Of a stretch of DNA of 23,623 nt, positions 23,540 through 23,623 are shown in pieces (the first letter of the stretch is position 1; each line of letters opens with the position of its first letter). This stretch comes from an uncultured Bacteroidales bacterium (GTDB taxonomy: Bacteria; Bacteroidota; Bacteroidia; Bacteroidales; Bacteroidaceae). Position numbers and translations under genes: made by a program. The DNA lies in assembly GCA_937876995.1 (NCBI GenBank), contig CALEFD010000006.1, positions 1-23,623 on the forward strand, read 5' to 3'. A model generated the notes under the pieces. It was not told the origin of the DNA. It searched no databases and was given only the letters and a program-made list of their open reading frames with translations.

Positions 23540-23623
23540 GTAGTAATATGGTATATTTGTGAGGCGTAGCCGCCCGCGGCTCGTGAGCGGGTACCTCGTA
23601 GGAACGTAAGAGACTACGAGGGG
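23540..23623. repeat. Structured repeat, copy 2 (inverted, runs off the window)
   Basis: These 84 bases are the reverse complement of 20474-20557 with two differences. They start GTAGTAATATGGTATATTTG and continue through the GC-rich stem region; the other terminus lies beyond the window. Confidence 0.88.

Noticed and set aside
1..23623. tRNA or rRNA genes
   Set aside because: No cloverleaf-like or rRNA-like sequence was recognised by eye on either strand; a covariance-model scan would be decisive.

Overview
The window is Bacteroidetes chromosome, most likely order Bacteroidales. The evidence is the gene families (GH97, a lipoprotein TlpA/ResA-like thioredoxin, NfeD plus flotillin, a Na/Pi cotransporter with a PhoU tail), lipoprotein signal peptides, scarce Shine-Dalgarno sequences, and many starts preceded by the Bacteroides-type -7 box TAnnTTTG. 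The species cannot be fixed from the sequence.

Positions 1-16999 are mostly ordinary chromosome. They hold the 3' end of a YgiQ-type radical SAM gene, then a higB-higA toxin-antitoxin pair converging on it, with an IS3-like end remnant behind the pair. Next come a DUF4369/thioredoxin lipoprotein, a GH97 glycosidase lipoprotein, recF with a DUF721 gene, and an operon reading leftwards (Crp/Fnr regulator, dCMP deaminase, S41 protease). Divergent from that operon is a rightward run of rubrerythrin, an NfeD-like protein and flotillin, closed by a strong terminator. Then follow a GH5 lipoprotein, a Na/Pi cotransporter and, divergent from it, an OmpR-family response regulator overlapping its histidine kinase.

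Positions 17000-23623 are an accessory, recombined region. It holds an AbiEi/AbiEii-like toxin-antitoxin operon, an AlkD-like DNA alkylation repair gene, a RhuM fragment, an AlbA_2/HATPase_c_4 protein fragment, a putative PD-(D/E)XK nuclease and a metallophosphoesterase translationally overlapping it. These pieces are separated by at least six degenerate copies of an AT-rich repeat containing GGTGAATTC, which resembles IS30-family ends. They are also punctuated by a 140-bp structured repeat present twice in opposite orientation.

The most interesting structure is the abiE-like cassette. It is nested inside a near-perfect 37/38-bp inverted repeat. Within that, two almost identical long palindromes lie just before and just after the operon. 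The upstream one covers a canonical promoter. The two palindromes differ by paired substitutions that keep both perfectly symmetrical. This points to a selected palindrome, either a regulator operator present at both ends of the operon or a cassette boundary signal. The second candidate worth testing is the nuclease/metallophosphoesterase pair as a possible defence module.
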